Assembly: GCF_016908295.1 (NCBI RefSeq)
Contig: NZ_JAFBDO010000002.1
Coordinates: forward strand, 496,001-560,000
Direction: 5' to 3'
Origin: Thalassobacillus pellis
GTDB lineage: Bacteria; Bacillota; Bacilli; Bacillales; Halobacillaceae
DNA length: 64,000 nt
Each line of letters opens with the position of its first letter. The stretch's first letter is position 1. A program made the position numbers and the translations under genes. Below, in pieces: positions 18,450 through 26,632 of this stretch. Below the pieces are notes generated by a model. That model had not been told where the DNA came from and made no database searches. It saw only the letters and a list, made by a program, of their open reading frames with translations.

Positions 18450-19448
18450 CTACAATACAGCTGGTTTACGTGCCTTTTCATCTTGGAGCCAGCACTCCAC
18501 CTGATGTGTGTCACTTAAAGCGGTTTGGTATGGATAGACTTTTTCGCATACTTCCATCGCCTGTGGGCACCTTGCAGTAAACGGGCACCCGACAGGAGGT
18601 GAAAACAAATCAGGAGGTGTACCATCGATCGGAATAAGCTTCTCTTCAGGCCGATCAAGCCGGGGAACTGACAGCAAGAGACCTTTAGTATATGGATGGC
18701 TGGCGTGATAAAAAATTTCCCTTTTATCGCCAACTTCAATGATCTTCCCAGCGTACATGACAGCAATCCGGTCAGCTATTTTTGCAACAACACCAAGGTC
18801 ATGAGTGATTAAAATGATAGCTATGCCAGTTTCCTTCTGTATTTTTTCAAATAATTCCAGTATTTGGGCCTGAATAGTTACATCCAGAGCTGTAGTTGGT
18901 TCATCAGCAATCAATAGTTCCGGCTCGCAAATCAATGCCATGGCGATTACGATTCTTTGGCGCATACCTCCACTGAATTGATGAGGATATTGGCGCAGGC
19001 GTTCTTTCGGGTTCGGAATTCCTACTAGGTCCAAAATATCCATAGCCTGTTGGTTTGCTGCCTGCCTTGATATCTGCTGATGCTGTCTAAGACCTTCTGT
19101 CAATTGTTCTCCGATGGTTAGCGTAGGATTTAAAGCGGTCATGGGATCCTGGAAAATCATCGAAATATCAACGCCCCGGATATGACGCATTTCCTTTTCT
19201 TCCTTTGTCACCAGTTCCTGTCCATTATAGATAATCTTACCTGCGGTGATTTTTCCTGGCGGTGACGGAATAAGCTTCATAATGCTGTTTGCGGTGACAC
19301 TTTTTCCACAGCCAGACTCTCCGACGATGGCAAGCGTTTCTCCTTTATGTAAATCGAAGCTCACTCCTCTTACCGCTTGTACTTCCCCTCCATACGTCAC
19401 AAAAGAAACGTGCAGGTCTTTCACTTGTAATAATTTTTCCAAAGTCAA
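18450..19448 (-). CDS. dppD: Dipeptide ABC transporter ATP-binding protein DppD
   Basis: ATPase subunit with Walker A GESGCGKS, signature QFSGGMRQR, Walker B LLIADEPT and the C-terminal oligopeptide extension containing [14 protein letters not shown]. Length 332 fits DppD/OppD. It adjoins dppC with no spacer. Partner of YkfD, on the cytoplasmic face of the importer. Confidence 0.94.
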   Translation of the reverse strand: MTLEKLLQVKDLHVSFVTYGGEVQAVRGVSFDLHKGETLAIVGESGCGKSVTANSIMKLIPSPPGKITAGKIIYNGQELVTKEEKEMRHIRGVDISMIFQDPMTALNPTLTIGEQLTEGLRQHQQISRQAANQQAMDILDLVGIPNPKERLRQYPHQFSGGMRQRIVIAMALICEPELLIADEPTTALDVTIQAQILELFEKIQKETGIAIILITHDLGVVAKIADRIAVMYAGKIIEVGDKREIFYHASHPYTKGLLLSVPRLDRPEEKLIPIDGTPPDLFSPPVGCPFTARCPQAMEVCEKVYPYQTALSDTHQVECWLQDEKARKPAVL

Positions 19449-20420
19449 TCACCTCCTCAGCTTCGGATCCAGGGCATCCTGCAGCCCGTCTCCTAACACA
19501 TTGAACGCAAACATCGTAGCCGAAATAAAAAATGCCGGGAAAAACAGCCTCCACCAATGACCGGATAAAATAGTTCCAAGTGACTCATCAGCCATAACTC
19601 CCCAGCTGGCATAAGGGGACTGGATACCCAGTCCGAGAAAACTCAGGAATGCTTCGGCAAAAATTGCAGTAGGAACAGTCAATGTCATTTGGACGATAAT
19701 CGGTCCCATCGTATTGGGTAAAAGGTTCTTTCGAATGATCCGGAATGGTTTCGTGCCAAATGATTTCGAGGCCAGGACAAATTCATAATTTTTGATCTGG
19801 AGGACCTGGCCTCTCACTATCCTAGCCATACCAACCCAACCGGTGACTGTGAGGGCAATGATAATCGTCAAAAGACTCGGTCCCATCACAACTAACAGCA
19901 GGATGACTACCAAAAGATAAGGAAGTCCATATAGAATTTCGATGACCCGCATCATAACATTGTCTACTTTGCCGCCACGATAACCTGCGATACCACCATA
20001 AATGACACCAATGAAGAAATCGATAAGCGCAGCCATCAACCCGACAAATAAAGAAATTCTTGCCCCGTACCATGTTCGTGTGAATACGTCTCGTCCAAGA
20101 TGGTCCGTACCAAACCAGTGGTTGAGGGAAGGGGGCTGGTTTTGAGTCGCAAGAGGTCCATCCTGTACTGTATACGGGGACAATACTGGACCAAATATCG
20201 CCATAATACTAAGAAAAATCAGGAAAAGCAGTCCTCCCATTGCAAGTTTGTTCTTAGACAATCGCTGCCACGCATCCTGCCAATAAGAGAGGGATGGCCT
20301 GACAACCTGCTCAGCAGATTTTATATCCTTTGCCTTTGGCCTGAACCACTCGTCTGGAATATTCCTGGTATCTGGAGAATGATCTGTTTTTGTTTTCTCT
20401 TGCAAGTGTTCCATCGTCAA
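19449..20420 (-). CDS. dppC: Dipeptide ABC transporter permease DppC
   Basis: Inner membrane channel subunit, 323 residues. A cytoplasmic N-terminus of about 65 residues precedes about six membrane helices, and the EAA loop reads LASKSFGTKPFRIIRKNLLPN. The start overlaps the dppB stop by 4 nt. Family and order identify it as DppC rather than OppC; substrate assignment rests on the operon. Confidence 0.94.
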   Translation of the reverse strand: MTMEHLQEKTKTDHSPDTRNIPDEWFRPKAKDIKSAEQVVRPSLSYWQDAWQRLSKNKLAMGGLLFLIFLSIMAIFGPVLSPYTVQDGPLATQNQPPSLNHWFGTDHLGRDVFTRTWYGARISLFVGLMAALIDFFIGVIYGGIAGYRGGKVDNVMMRVIEILYGLPYLLVVILLLVVMGPSLLTIIIALTVTGWVGMARIVRGQVLQIKNYEFVLASKSFGTKPFRIIRKNLLPNTMGPIIVQMTLTVPTAIFAEAFLSFLGLGIQSPYASWGVMADESLGTILSGHWWRLFFPAFFISATMFAFNVLGDGLQDALDPKLRR

Positions 20421-21358
20421 TCACTCTCCTTTTTATGTAATTTGATACGAGGGTCGAGGACACCATAAGCAATATCGACAAGGAAAAGCATAAATACGAG
20501 AAAAAAGCTGTAAAACACGGTCGTCCCCATTATCAATGGATAATCACGCTGATTGATCGCTTCAATAAAATACCTGCCCATACCGGGAATCGCGAAAATT
20601 TTCTCGATTACGAAAGTCCCTGTCAAAATTCCGGCTAGCAATGTTCCCAGAATCGTAACAACCGGCATCAACGCGTTTTTCAATGCATGTTTGATGACGA
20701 TTTTATAAGGCTTGAGCCCTTTTGCTTTCGCTGTTTTGATATAGTCCTGTGTCAATACTTCCAGCATGCTTGACCTTGTGAGTCTCGCGATTATCGCCAT
20801 CGGACCTGTAGCTAACGCCATCGTCGGCAGAATCATATGCATCGGGCTCGACCATGTCGCTGGCGGGAGCAATTCCCAATCGACAGCCATCTTTTGAATT
20901 AACAATGTAGCGAGGACAAAGTTGGGAATAGAAATTCCCAGTACGGCGCATGCCATGGCCAAGTAATCAATAAATCCATTGTGTTTAAGTGCAGCAAGCA
21001 CTCCTAACACAATCCCGGATAATACTGCCACGATTATAGTGACCATCCCTAATTCAAAAGAAATCGGGAATCCTCTTCCAAGCAATTCATTGACAGACTC
21101 TGTCGGATGTTTGATCGAAGGGCCAAAGTCGAGAGTTGCGATCGATTTCAAATAAATGAAATATTGAATATAAATCGGTTCATTCAAATGGTAATGTGCT
21201 TCAAGATTAGCCTGGACAACATCATTTGTTCCTCTCTCTTCATTAAACGGTGATCCGGGAATAGCGTGCATCAAGAAAAAAGTCAATGTAGCTATCACCA
21301 GGACGGTCATAATCATAATTAAAAACCTTTTAATGATGTAACTGGCCATTTCCGTCAC
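20417..21358 (-). CDS. dppB: Dipeptide ABC transporter permease DppB
   Basis: Channel subunit of 313 residues. It opens with a membrane helix (IIKRFLIMIMTVLVIATLTF) and has the EAA loop TAKAKGLKPYKIVIKHALKNAL and a C-terminal VDIAYGVLDPRIK. It lies 3 bp after dppA and overlaps dppC. Forms the translocation pore with DppC. Confidence 0.94.
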   Translation of the reverse strand: MTEMASYIIKRFLIMIMTVLVIATLTFFLMHAIPGSPFNEERGTNDVVQANLEAHYHLNEPIYIQYFIYLKSIATLDFGPSIKHPTESVNELLGRGFPISFELGMVTIIVAVLSGIVLGVLAALKHNGFIDYLAMACAVLGISIPNFVLATLLIQKMAVDWELLPPATWSSPMHMILPTMALATGPMAIIARLTRSSMLEVLTQDYIKTAKAKGLKPYKIVIKHALKNALMPVVTILGTLLAGILTGTFVIEKIFAIPGMGRYFIEAINQRDYPLIMGTTVFYSFFLVFMLFLVDIAYGVLDPRIKLHKKESD

Positions 21359-21361
21359 CCC

Positions 21362-22186
21362 TTAACAAAAAGACGTCCGTGATGCGAGTTCAGTCATCAC
21401 AATCATTGCCCGGTAAGCGTCTATGATATTTTTCGCTTTATATGTCACTATCGTCGTTCCCTCTTCCAATTCGGTTCCTGGTATGAGGTTTGCCCACTCT
21501 GCCTGTCCAAAATTAGTAAATTCGATGCGGAGCACTGGCCTTTCCGGCGGTATTAGCGGTTCTGCACTTCCCGCCCGGGACATTGCCTCTCTGACTTTAT
21601 TCCGAAGCAGTCTTCCGGATGCTGCCGGGGTAAGACTTTTCACAGAGGATCTGGAAATTGTTTCTTTTACAGCTGCAGTCGTCACACTTGGGAGCAATTG
21701 TTCCGCTTCCCTTGCAGCACAATCATCTCCTGCAACCATCAGGACCGGCACACGGTAATAACCTGCCACATAGGCATTAAAACCAAGCTCTCCTACCGGC
21801 TTGTCGTTTATGAAAAAATTTCTTACCCCAAATGACATCGAATGGGACATCACACCTGGCTGACCTGCCCTGGCATGATAGCCGAGGAAAACTGCTCCCG
21901 CATAGCTTCCATCCAGATGCTGGACCATTGACATCGGCTTAACTCCTCCAGTAATCAAAACAGCATCAGGATGAAGGCAGTCAATCAATATGTTATTCAT
22001 TTTCGAATGACTATCATTTACGAGTACTTCCGTGCAGCCATTCTCAAGGGCGGCTTCAATGACATGGTTGGTTTCCTCCGTCATTATTCTTCTCGCACGC
22101 TCATAATTATGCTTGGACGATTCTACATATGTATGATCTGGCAAGCCTGTAATACCTTCCATATCCACCGAAATAAATAGCTTCAT
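21362..22186 (-). CDS. dppA: D-aminopeptidase DppA (M55, zinc)
   Basis: Zinc D-aminopeptidase acting on short D-amino acid peptides in the cytoplasm. The 274-residue product begins MKLFISVDMEGITG with the metal-binding SxDxEG motif. Further likely ligands lie in NDSHSKMNN, LGYHARAG and VGELGFNAY. It is the first gene of dppABCDE-ykfABCD, 48 bp from a CodY-like box, as expected for a nutrient-limitation operon. Confidence 0.94.
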   Translation of the reverse strand: MKLFISVDMEGITGLPDHTYVESSKHNYERARRIMTEETNHVIEAALENGCTEVLVNDSHSKMNNILIDCLHPDAVLITGGVKPMSMVQHLDGSYAGAVFLGYHARAGQPGVMSHSMSFGVRNFFINDKPVGELGFNAYVAGYYRVPVLMVAGDDCAAREAEQLLPSVTTAAVKETISRSSVKSLTPAASGRLLRNKVREAMSRAGSAEPLIPPERPVLRIEFTNFGQAEWANLIPGTELEEGTTIVTYKAKNIIDAYRAMIVMTELASRTSFC

Positions 22187-22233
22187 TTGGCTGAACGCCC
22201 TTTCTATTTGTAATATATGGTATTATTTTCATG

Positions 22234-22274
22234 AATTTTCATAAAATTCTATCAAATTTTCCCTTAATTAGCAA
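22234..22274 (-). promoter_or_regulatory. dpp promoter with overlapping CodY box
   Basis: Minus-strand TTGCTA (22269-22274), 17 bp, TAGAAT (22246-22251). The 15-bp AATTTTATGAAAATT (22234-22248) matches the CodY consensus AATTTTCWGAAAATT at 14 of 15 positions and overlaps the -10 and start site. CodY repression of dpp is established in B. subtilis; here it is inferred from the site. Confidence 0.8.
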
Positions 22275-22445
22275 TAATGACTATTATCCCGGGCTATCTA
22301 TCCTTTTTTTATTAAGATTTTGATATGTGAAGTATTACTTCCCCTTGAGTAAATGATCTCTCTTTACCATTACTGCCAAGAAAAACGTTTAAAGAAGTTG
22401 CTTAAGCTTGCTGTGGATTCCACGATGGGAGGGAGGTGGTGACGC

Positions 22446-22541
22446 ATGCACGCGTTTCGCGAGAATCAACTATTATATAACATTATGCCGCTAATACATC
22501 AGGGGGCTAAATTAGTGACAAAACGGTCTGTATGGACATAA
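22446..22541 (+). CDS. Candidate small protein of 31 residues, unknown
   Basis: ATG at 22446 is preceded by GGGAGGTGG with a 5-6 nt gap, a good ribosome binding site. The reading frame MHAFRENQLLYNIMPLIHQG.. ends with TAA at 22539-22541, inside the left arm of a strong plus-strand terminator. I do not recognise the sequence and see no membrane segment. It lies upstream of and divergent from dppA, between recG and dpp. It could be a real microprotein, a leader peptide-like attenuator, or chance. Confidence 0.35.
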   Translation: MHAFRENQLLYNIMPLIHQGAKLVTKRSVWT

Positions 22542-22562
22542 AACTCCATACAGACCTTTTTT
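22525..22562 (+). terminator. Rho-independent terminator, plus strand
   Basis: GGTCTGTATGG/CCATACAGACC, 11 perfect base pairs with a 10-nt loop, followed by T6. It has no annotated plus-strand gene before it except the 31-codon candidate, which suggests a short transcript begins upstream (about 22290-22440). Confidence 0.75.
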
Positions 22563-22640
22563 ATGAATACTATCTTTTCTCTTAGTTTTTCAGTGGCCTA
22601 TATTGTTTTCCGGTCAGTTTTTTTCAGTATCAACATAAAG

Positions 22641-22690
22641 AAAAGGCTGTACCCATTTAGTCTATTACAGACTTATGGGACAGCCCCTTC
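22641..22690 (-). terminator. Dispersed long hairpin serving as recG terminator, copy 1
   Basis: In the minus sense it reads GGGGCTGTCCCATAAGTCTG, AATAGACTAAATGGGTACAGCC, then TTTTCTTT. An inner perfect palindrome AGTCT..AGACT sits within the outer GGCTGT/ACAGCC stem. It lies 56 bp past the recG stop. The same element follows rqcH at 46876-46926 in the same sense relative to its gene. Confidence 0.75.
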
Positions 22691-22745
22691 AGAAAAATTC
22701 AAGTTAAAAAATGTTCGATCTGAATATCAAAATTTTAAGTGTAAA

Positions 22746-24776
22746 TTAATCCAGAATTTCTCCTTGAAGTATTTCATCTTTATATAATAAGTTGCAAAGG
22801 TCTTTCCACTCGCTGTCTGTTTCAAATTTGTCTGACTCAATGATGGCGGCAGCGTCTTTTCTTGCTGTTTCCAGCGCCCGATAGTCATGGACCATATCTC
22901 CTACTTTGAATTCTGGAATACCGCTTTGTTTTTTTCCAAAAAAATCACCAGGGCCACGCAATTGGAGATCTTGTTCAGACAGCTCGAATCCATCCGTCGT
23001 TTCGGTCATTATCCGCATACGCTCTTTGCCAACTTCCCCTTTTGGGTCAGCAAGCAAAATACAATAACTTTGAGCGTCACTACGTCCAACACGTCCACGC
23101 AGCTGGTGGAGTTGGCTAAGACCAAAACGCTCGGCGTCATAAATAACCATTACGGTTGCGTTCGGCACATTGACACCGACTTCGACAACGGTCGTAGAAA
23201 CGAGTACCTGGATATTATTTTCTACAAAATCCTGCATCACTTGCTCTTTCTCTTCCTGATGAAGGCGGCCGTGCATCAGGCCTACATTCATGGACGACTC
23301 ATAGTAAGTCGTTAGCTGGTGATGAAGCTCTACTGCGTTTTGGATGTCAAGCTTATCGGATTCCTCGATTAACGGGCAGATAACATATGCCTGATGTCCA
23401 TGATCTACTTCTTTCTGGATAAATTGAAGAACACGATCCATCATTTCCCCTTTTACCCAATAGGTTTCCACCGGTTTCCTCCCGGATGGCATTTCATCGA
23501 TGACCGAAACATCCATGTCGCCAAAGGCTGTAATGGCAAGGGTTCTGGGAATCGGTGTGGCAGTCATGAAAAGAACATCAGGAGAAAGTCCTTTATCCCG
23601 TAACGTCCTACGCTGATTCACACCAAAACGGTGCTGCTCATCGACAATAGCAAGTCCGAGCTTCGCAAATTCAACCTCGTCCTGAATTAAGGCATGTGTG
23701 CCAACAATGATATCTGCCGTATGTTCCTTCACTTGCTCGAGCAACTCCCGGCGCTTTTTCCCTTTAATTGAACCTGTCAGCAATACAATGGATACCTTAT
23801 CTCCAAACAACTCCGTTAACGACTCATAATGCTGTTCGGCCAATATCTCTGTGGGTACCATAATGGCACCCTGGTTGCCCACGGTGATGGCTGCATACAA
23901 AGCGATCGCAGCGACAGCGGTTTTACCGGAACCGACATCCCCCTGGAGGAGACGGTTCATCCGGTACGGTGATTTCATATCTTTCAGAATTTCTGCGAGG
24001 GAACGCTTTTGGGCATCAGTAAGTTCAAAAGGGAATGACTGCACGAAGCCCGTAAGCTGGTCATTATCATAATTCTGGGCATTGCCAGAAGTAGCTTCCC
24101 TTTTCAGTTTACGGAAAAGCTGCATTTTTAACTGGAAAATCAAAAACTCTTCATAGATGAATCTTCTTCTGGCATGCTTCAACTGCTCTCTAGACTCCGG
24201 GTAGTGCATTTGGTTCAAGGCATGGAGCCGGCCAGGAAGTTTGTAGTCAATGACCAGCTTTTCAGGAAGAATTTCATTCACTTGATCCCCATAAGCTTCC
24301 ATGGCATTCATGATCAGTTTACGCATTTTTTGGAGTGTAATATTCTCTTTTAAAGAATAGACAGGCTGAATGGGATTCTGCGCTTCCGCCCGGCCTTTTT
24401 TGTACTGACTCACGGTAATCTGAAGGCGGCGCTGATCCCATTTTCCCGTAACAGTAATGATATCATCTGGCTTGATCTGCTTCTTGGCAAATGGCCGGTT
24501 AAACATGACAGCTTTGATGGCAAACTGCTCTACTTGCAGGGTCATCATCAACCGTGATTTTTTTCGTCCATAATAGGTAAGGGAAGGCTCTCCGACTACC
24601 TTCCCTTCAATCGTTGCTTTTTCATCATGAACGAGTTCTGTGATTGGTTTAACTTCATACGTATCATAGCGATAAGGGAAATAAAACAGCAGATCCTCGA
24701 CTGTATGGATACCCATTTCCTGGAGAGTCTCCTGGACTTTTTCCCCAACACCGTTCACATTGGCCACTGATTCCAT
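22746..24776 (-). CDS. recG: ATP-dependent DNA helicase RecG
   Basis: Branch-migrating helicase that regresses stalled forks and processes recombination intermediates. The 676-residue product has an N-terminal wedge/OB domain (LLFYFPYRYD near residue 35), Walker A GDVGSGKTAVA, the DEQH box (IVDEQHRFG), TATPIPRT, and motif VI QLRGRVGRS. The open frame begins with TTG TTG at 24782; I prefer the ATG at 24776, although no strong ribosome binding site separates the choices. It is close behind sdaAA and ends in the dispersed-hairpin terminator. Confidence 0.96.
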   Translation of the reverse strand: MESVANVNGVGEKVQETLQEMGIHTVEDLLFYFPYRYDTYEVKPITELVHDEKATIEGKVVGEPSLTYYGRKKSRLMMTLQVEQFAIKAVMFNRPFAKKQIKPDDIITVTGKWDQRRLQITVSQYKKGRAEAQNPIQPVYSLKENITLQKMRKLIMNAMEAYGDQVNEILPEKLVIDYKLPGRLHALNQMHYPESREQLKHARRRFIYEEFLIFQLKMQLFRKLKREATSGNAQNYDNDQLTGFVQSFPFELTDAQKRSLAEILKDMKSPYRMNRLLQGDVGSGKTAVAAIALYAAITVGNQGAIMVPTEILAEQHYESLTELFGDKVSIVLLTGSIKGKKRRELLEQVKEHTADIIVGTHALIQDEVEFAKLGLAIVDEQHRFGVNQRRTLRDKGLSPDVLFMTATPIPRTLAITAFGDMDVSVIDEMPSGRKPVETYWVKGEMMDRVLQFIQKEVDHGHQAYVICPLIEESDKLDIQNAVELHHQLTTYYESSMNVGLMHGRLHQEEKEQVMQDFVENNIQVLVSTTVVEVGVNVPNATVMVIYDAERFGLSQLHQLRGRVGRSDAQSYCILLADPKGEVGKERMRIMTETTDGFELSEQDLQLRGPGDFFGKKQSGIPEFKVGDMVHDYRALETARKDAAAIIESDKFETDSEWKDLCNLLYKDEILQGEILD

Positions 24777-24788
24777 CAACAACAGCTC

Positions 24789-25673
24789 TCACTCTTTCTT
24801 TAAAGATATTCCATAAACTTTAGCCTCTAACTCCCTGCCGGTTGGAGTGGCAGCAAGGCCGCCCTGTGCAGTTTCACGTAATGCGACAGGCATCGTCTGT
24901 CCGATTTTATACATCGCATCAATTACTTCATCACAAGGAATCCTGCTTGTAACGCCGGCAAGGGCCATATCAGCTGCCACGACAGCATTGGAGGCTCCCA
25001 TGGCATTTCTTTTTACACAAGGCACTTCGACAAGTCCTGCAACAGGGTCGCAGACAAGGCCAAGCATATTTTTTAAAGTGATCGCCATCGCTTCCGCTGA
25101 TTGAGAAGGTGTACCACCAGCCATTTCAACAATGGCTGCAGCCGCCATACCTGCTGCTGACCCAACTTCTGCCTGACAGCCGCCTGCCGCACCAGAGATA
25201 GAGGCATTATTCGCTACTACGAATCCGAATGCCCCCGAGGTGAACAGGTAGCGGACCATCTGCTCCCGTGTTGGATTCAGCTTATTTTTGACTGCAAATA
25301 ACGTTCCAGGGACACATCCGGCACTTCCAGCGGTAGGCGTTGCACAGATTGTACCCATGGCAGCGTTCACTTCATTAGTCGCTACTGCTTTACTCACAGC
25401 ATCCATCAGTATTGGACCGGACAGAGGCTCTTTTTCCTGCATATATTTTTGGATGAGCACTGCATCTCCACCAGTCAGCCCGCTGTGGGAACGAACACCT
25501 TTTAAGCCATCCTCAACTGCTTTTTCCATGACATCCAGGTTACGTTCCATTTGGCCGACAACTTCTTCTCTTGTCTTTTCTTTCACTTCCATTTCCTGGC
25601 GAATCATCACTTCAGATATTTGAATGCCTTCACTTTCGGCAAGCTCTACGAGTTCAGCAACATTACGAAACAT
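24789..25673 (-). CDS. sdaAA: L-serine dehydratase, alpha subunit
   Basis: Iron-sulfur L-serine deaminase large subunit (serine to pyruvate and ammonia). The 294-residue protein has the conserved GTICATPTAGSAGCVPGTL, ISGAAGGCQAEVGSA and LVCDPVAGLVEVPCVKRN segments, whose cysteines hold the 4Fe-4S cluster in the family. ATG at 25673 follows AAGGAG by 8 nt. It works with SdaAB, encoded just upstream. Confidence 0.96.
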   Translation of the reverse strand: MFRNVAELVELAESEGIQISEVMIRQEMEVKEKTREEVVGQMERNLDVMEKAVEDGLKGVRSHSGLTGGDAVLIQKYMQEKEPLSGPILMDAVSKAVATNEVNAAMGTICATPTAGSAGCVPGTLFAVKNKLNPTREQMVRYLFTSGAFGFVVANNASISGAAGGCQAEVGSAAGMAAAAIVEMAGGTPSQSAEAMAITLKNMLGLVCDPVAGLVEVPCVKRNAMGASNAVVAADMALAGVTSRIPCDEVIDAMYKIGQTMPVALRETAQGGLAATPTGRELEAKVYGISLKKE

Positions 25674-25720
25674 ACGACCCGCTCCTTTCCAGTTGTAAAA
25701 TTACATGCTAGTTATTGTTA

Positions 25721-26383
25721 TTAATCTACTATTTTAGCTACTTGCAATATATGGTCACCTTGTTCAAGCTCTTTCAATATAGTGTCATCAAGGTTTTGGT
25801 CCACTTCTATCACCATCAAAGCCCGTTTTCCTTCTTCTTTTCTGGAAACCTCCATATGCCCAATATTGATTTCATGCTTGGCCAGAATTGAAGTAACGGA
25901 AGCAATCGCTCCGTATCGATCATTATGGATCAACAGCACAGCTGGGTGATTGCCGGACAAGCGAAGTTCAAATCCATTAAGCTCTACAATCTCTGCCATT
26001 CCGCCACCGATGGAAATACCGACCAGTTCTAAGTCACCGTCATCATCCCCGATTCTCACTTTAGCAGTATTCGGATGATCCGTGTGAGCTTCTTCCTCAT
26101 GGAATTTCACTCTGATTCCTTTTTGTTTTGCTGTCTCGAGGGCACTGCTGATACGTGTATCATATGTGTCATAGTCGAGTATACCACCGACTATGGCGAC
26201 ATCCGTACCATGTCCTTTATAGGTTTTTGCAAAAGAACCATACAGATGGATATCTGCCCATTTCGGTTCCCTGCCGAATAAATTGCGGGCGGCTCGCCCG
26301 ATTCGTGCCGCTCCTGCTGTATGAGAACTGGAAGGACCGATCATTACTGGTCCAATAATATCAAAAACAGATTTATACTTCAT
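25721..26383 (-). CDS. sdaAB: L-serine dehydratase, beta subunit
   Basis: Small subunit of the two-subunit serine dehydratase, 220 residues. It begins KYKSVFDIIGPVMIGPSSSHTAGA, the diagnostic motif, and ends in an ACT domain (about residues 148-220, LLIHNDRYGAIASVTSILAK). It is the first gene of sdaAB-sdaAA-recG. A TATAAT (26457-26462) and a catabolite-type palindrome (26471-26484) lie upstream. Confidence 0.96.
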   Translation of the reverse strand: MKYKSVFDIIGPVMIGPSSSHTAGAARIGRAARNLFGREPKWADIHLYGSFAKTYKGHGTDVAIVGGILDYDTYDTRISSALETAKQKGIRVKFHEEEAHTDHPNTAKVRIGDDDGDLELVGISIGGGMAEIVELNGFELRLSGNHPAVLLIHNDRYGAIASVTSILAKHEINIGHMEVSRKEEGKRALMVIEVDQNLDDTILKELEQGDHILQVAKIVD

Positions 26384-26456
26384 CGTAACACCTTCTCTTT
26401 CTGCAGGTTGTAAAAATTGTAGTAGTACATATGAAAAGGAGGCATACCTGGTTCCT

Positions 26457-26462
26457 ATTATA
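26457..26462 (-). promoter_or_regulatory. Candidate -10 of the sdaAB operon
   Basis: Perfect TATAAT on the minus strand about 75 bp upstream of the sdaAB start. I see no good -35 at 16-18 bp; the cre-like site occupies that region. Confidence 0.4.
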
Positions 26463-26470
26463 TCTTAAAC

Positions 26471-26484
26471 GGAAAACGCTTTCC
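26471..26484. promoter_or_regulatory. Putative cre (CcpA) site
   Basis: GGAAAACGCTTTCC matches the cre consensus TGWAARCGYTWNCW at all but the two outermost positions and is nearly palindromic. It lies next to the candidate -10 of sdaAB and 56 bp before the -35 of the divergent permease. Carbon catabolite control of serine deamination is plausible, but unproven. Confidence 0.5.
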
Positions 26485-26539
26485 GGAACAAGTGTTTTCC
26501 ACATTTTTCGCTGGTCTATTAAATAAACCGCAGGCATAC

Positions 26540-26568
26540 TTGCCTTTCATAGACTTCGATACTATAAT
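26540..26568 (+). promoter_or_regulatory. Promoter of the NCS2 permease
   Basis: TTGCCT (26540-26545), 17 bp, perfect TATAAT (26563-26568). It lies inside the upstream part of the longest open frame, which shows that translation must start downstream, at 26633. The roughly 58-nt leader contains GGTTG/CAACC, a short hairpin; no known purine riboswitch core is visible. Confidence 0.65.
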
Positions 26569-26632
26569 GTACTTTTGTGGGTTGCGTGATCAACCGGGTG
26601 GGAGAGGGCTAAAACTATATAGAGGGATACAC

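Noticed and set aside
22563-22787. Plus-strand frame of 74 codons downstream of the 31-codon candidate
   Set aside because: It begins in the terminator U tract, crosses the dispersed hairpin and overlaps recG; no ribosome binding site.
26575-26632. Possible riboswitch in the permease leader (GGTTG..CAACC, CCGGGTGGG)
   Set aside because: I looked for guanine, preQ1 and ZTP-type cores and could not match any; only one short hairpin is clear.
26492-26632. N-terminal extension of the permease from ATG 26492
   Set aside because: The only good promoter (-10 at 26563-26568) lies inside the extension, and the extension has no family similarity.
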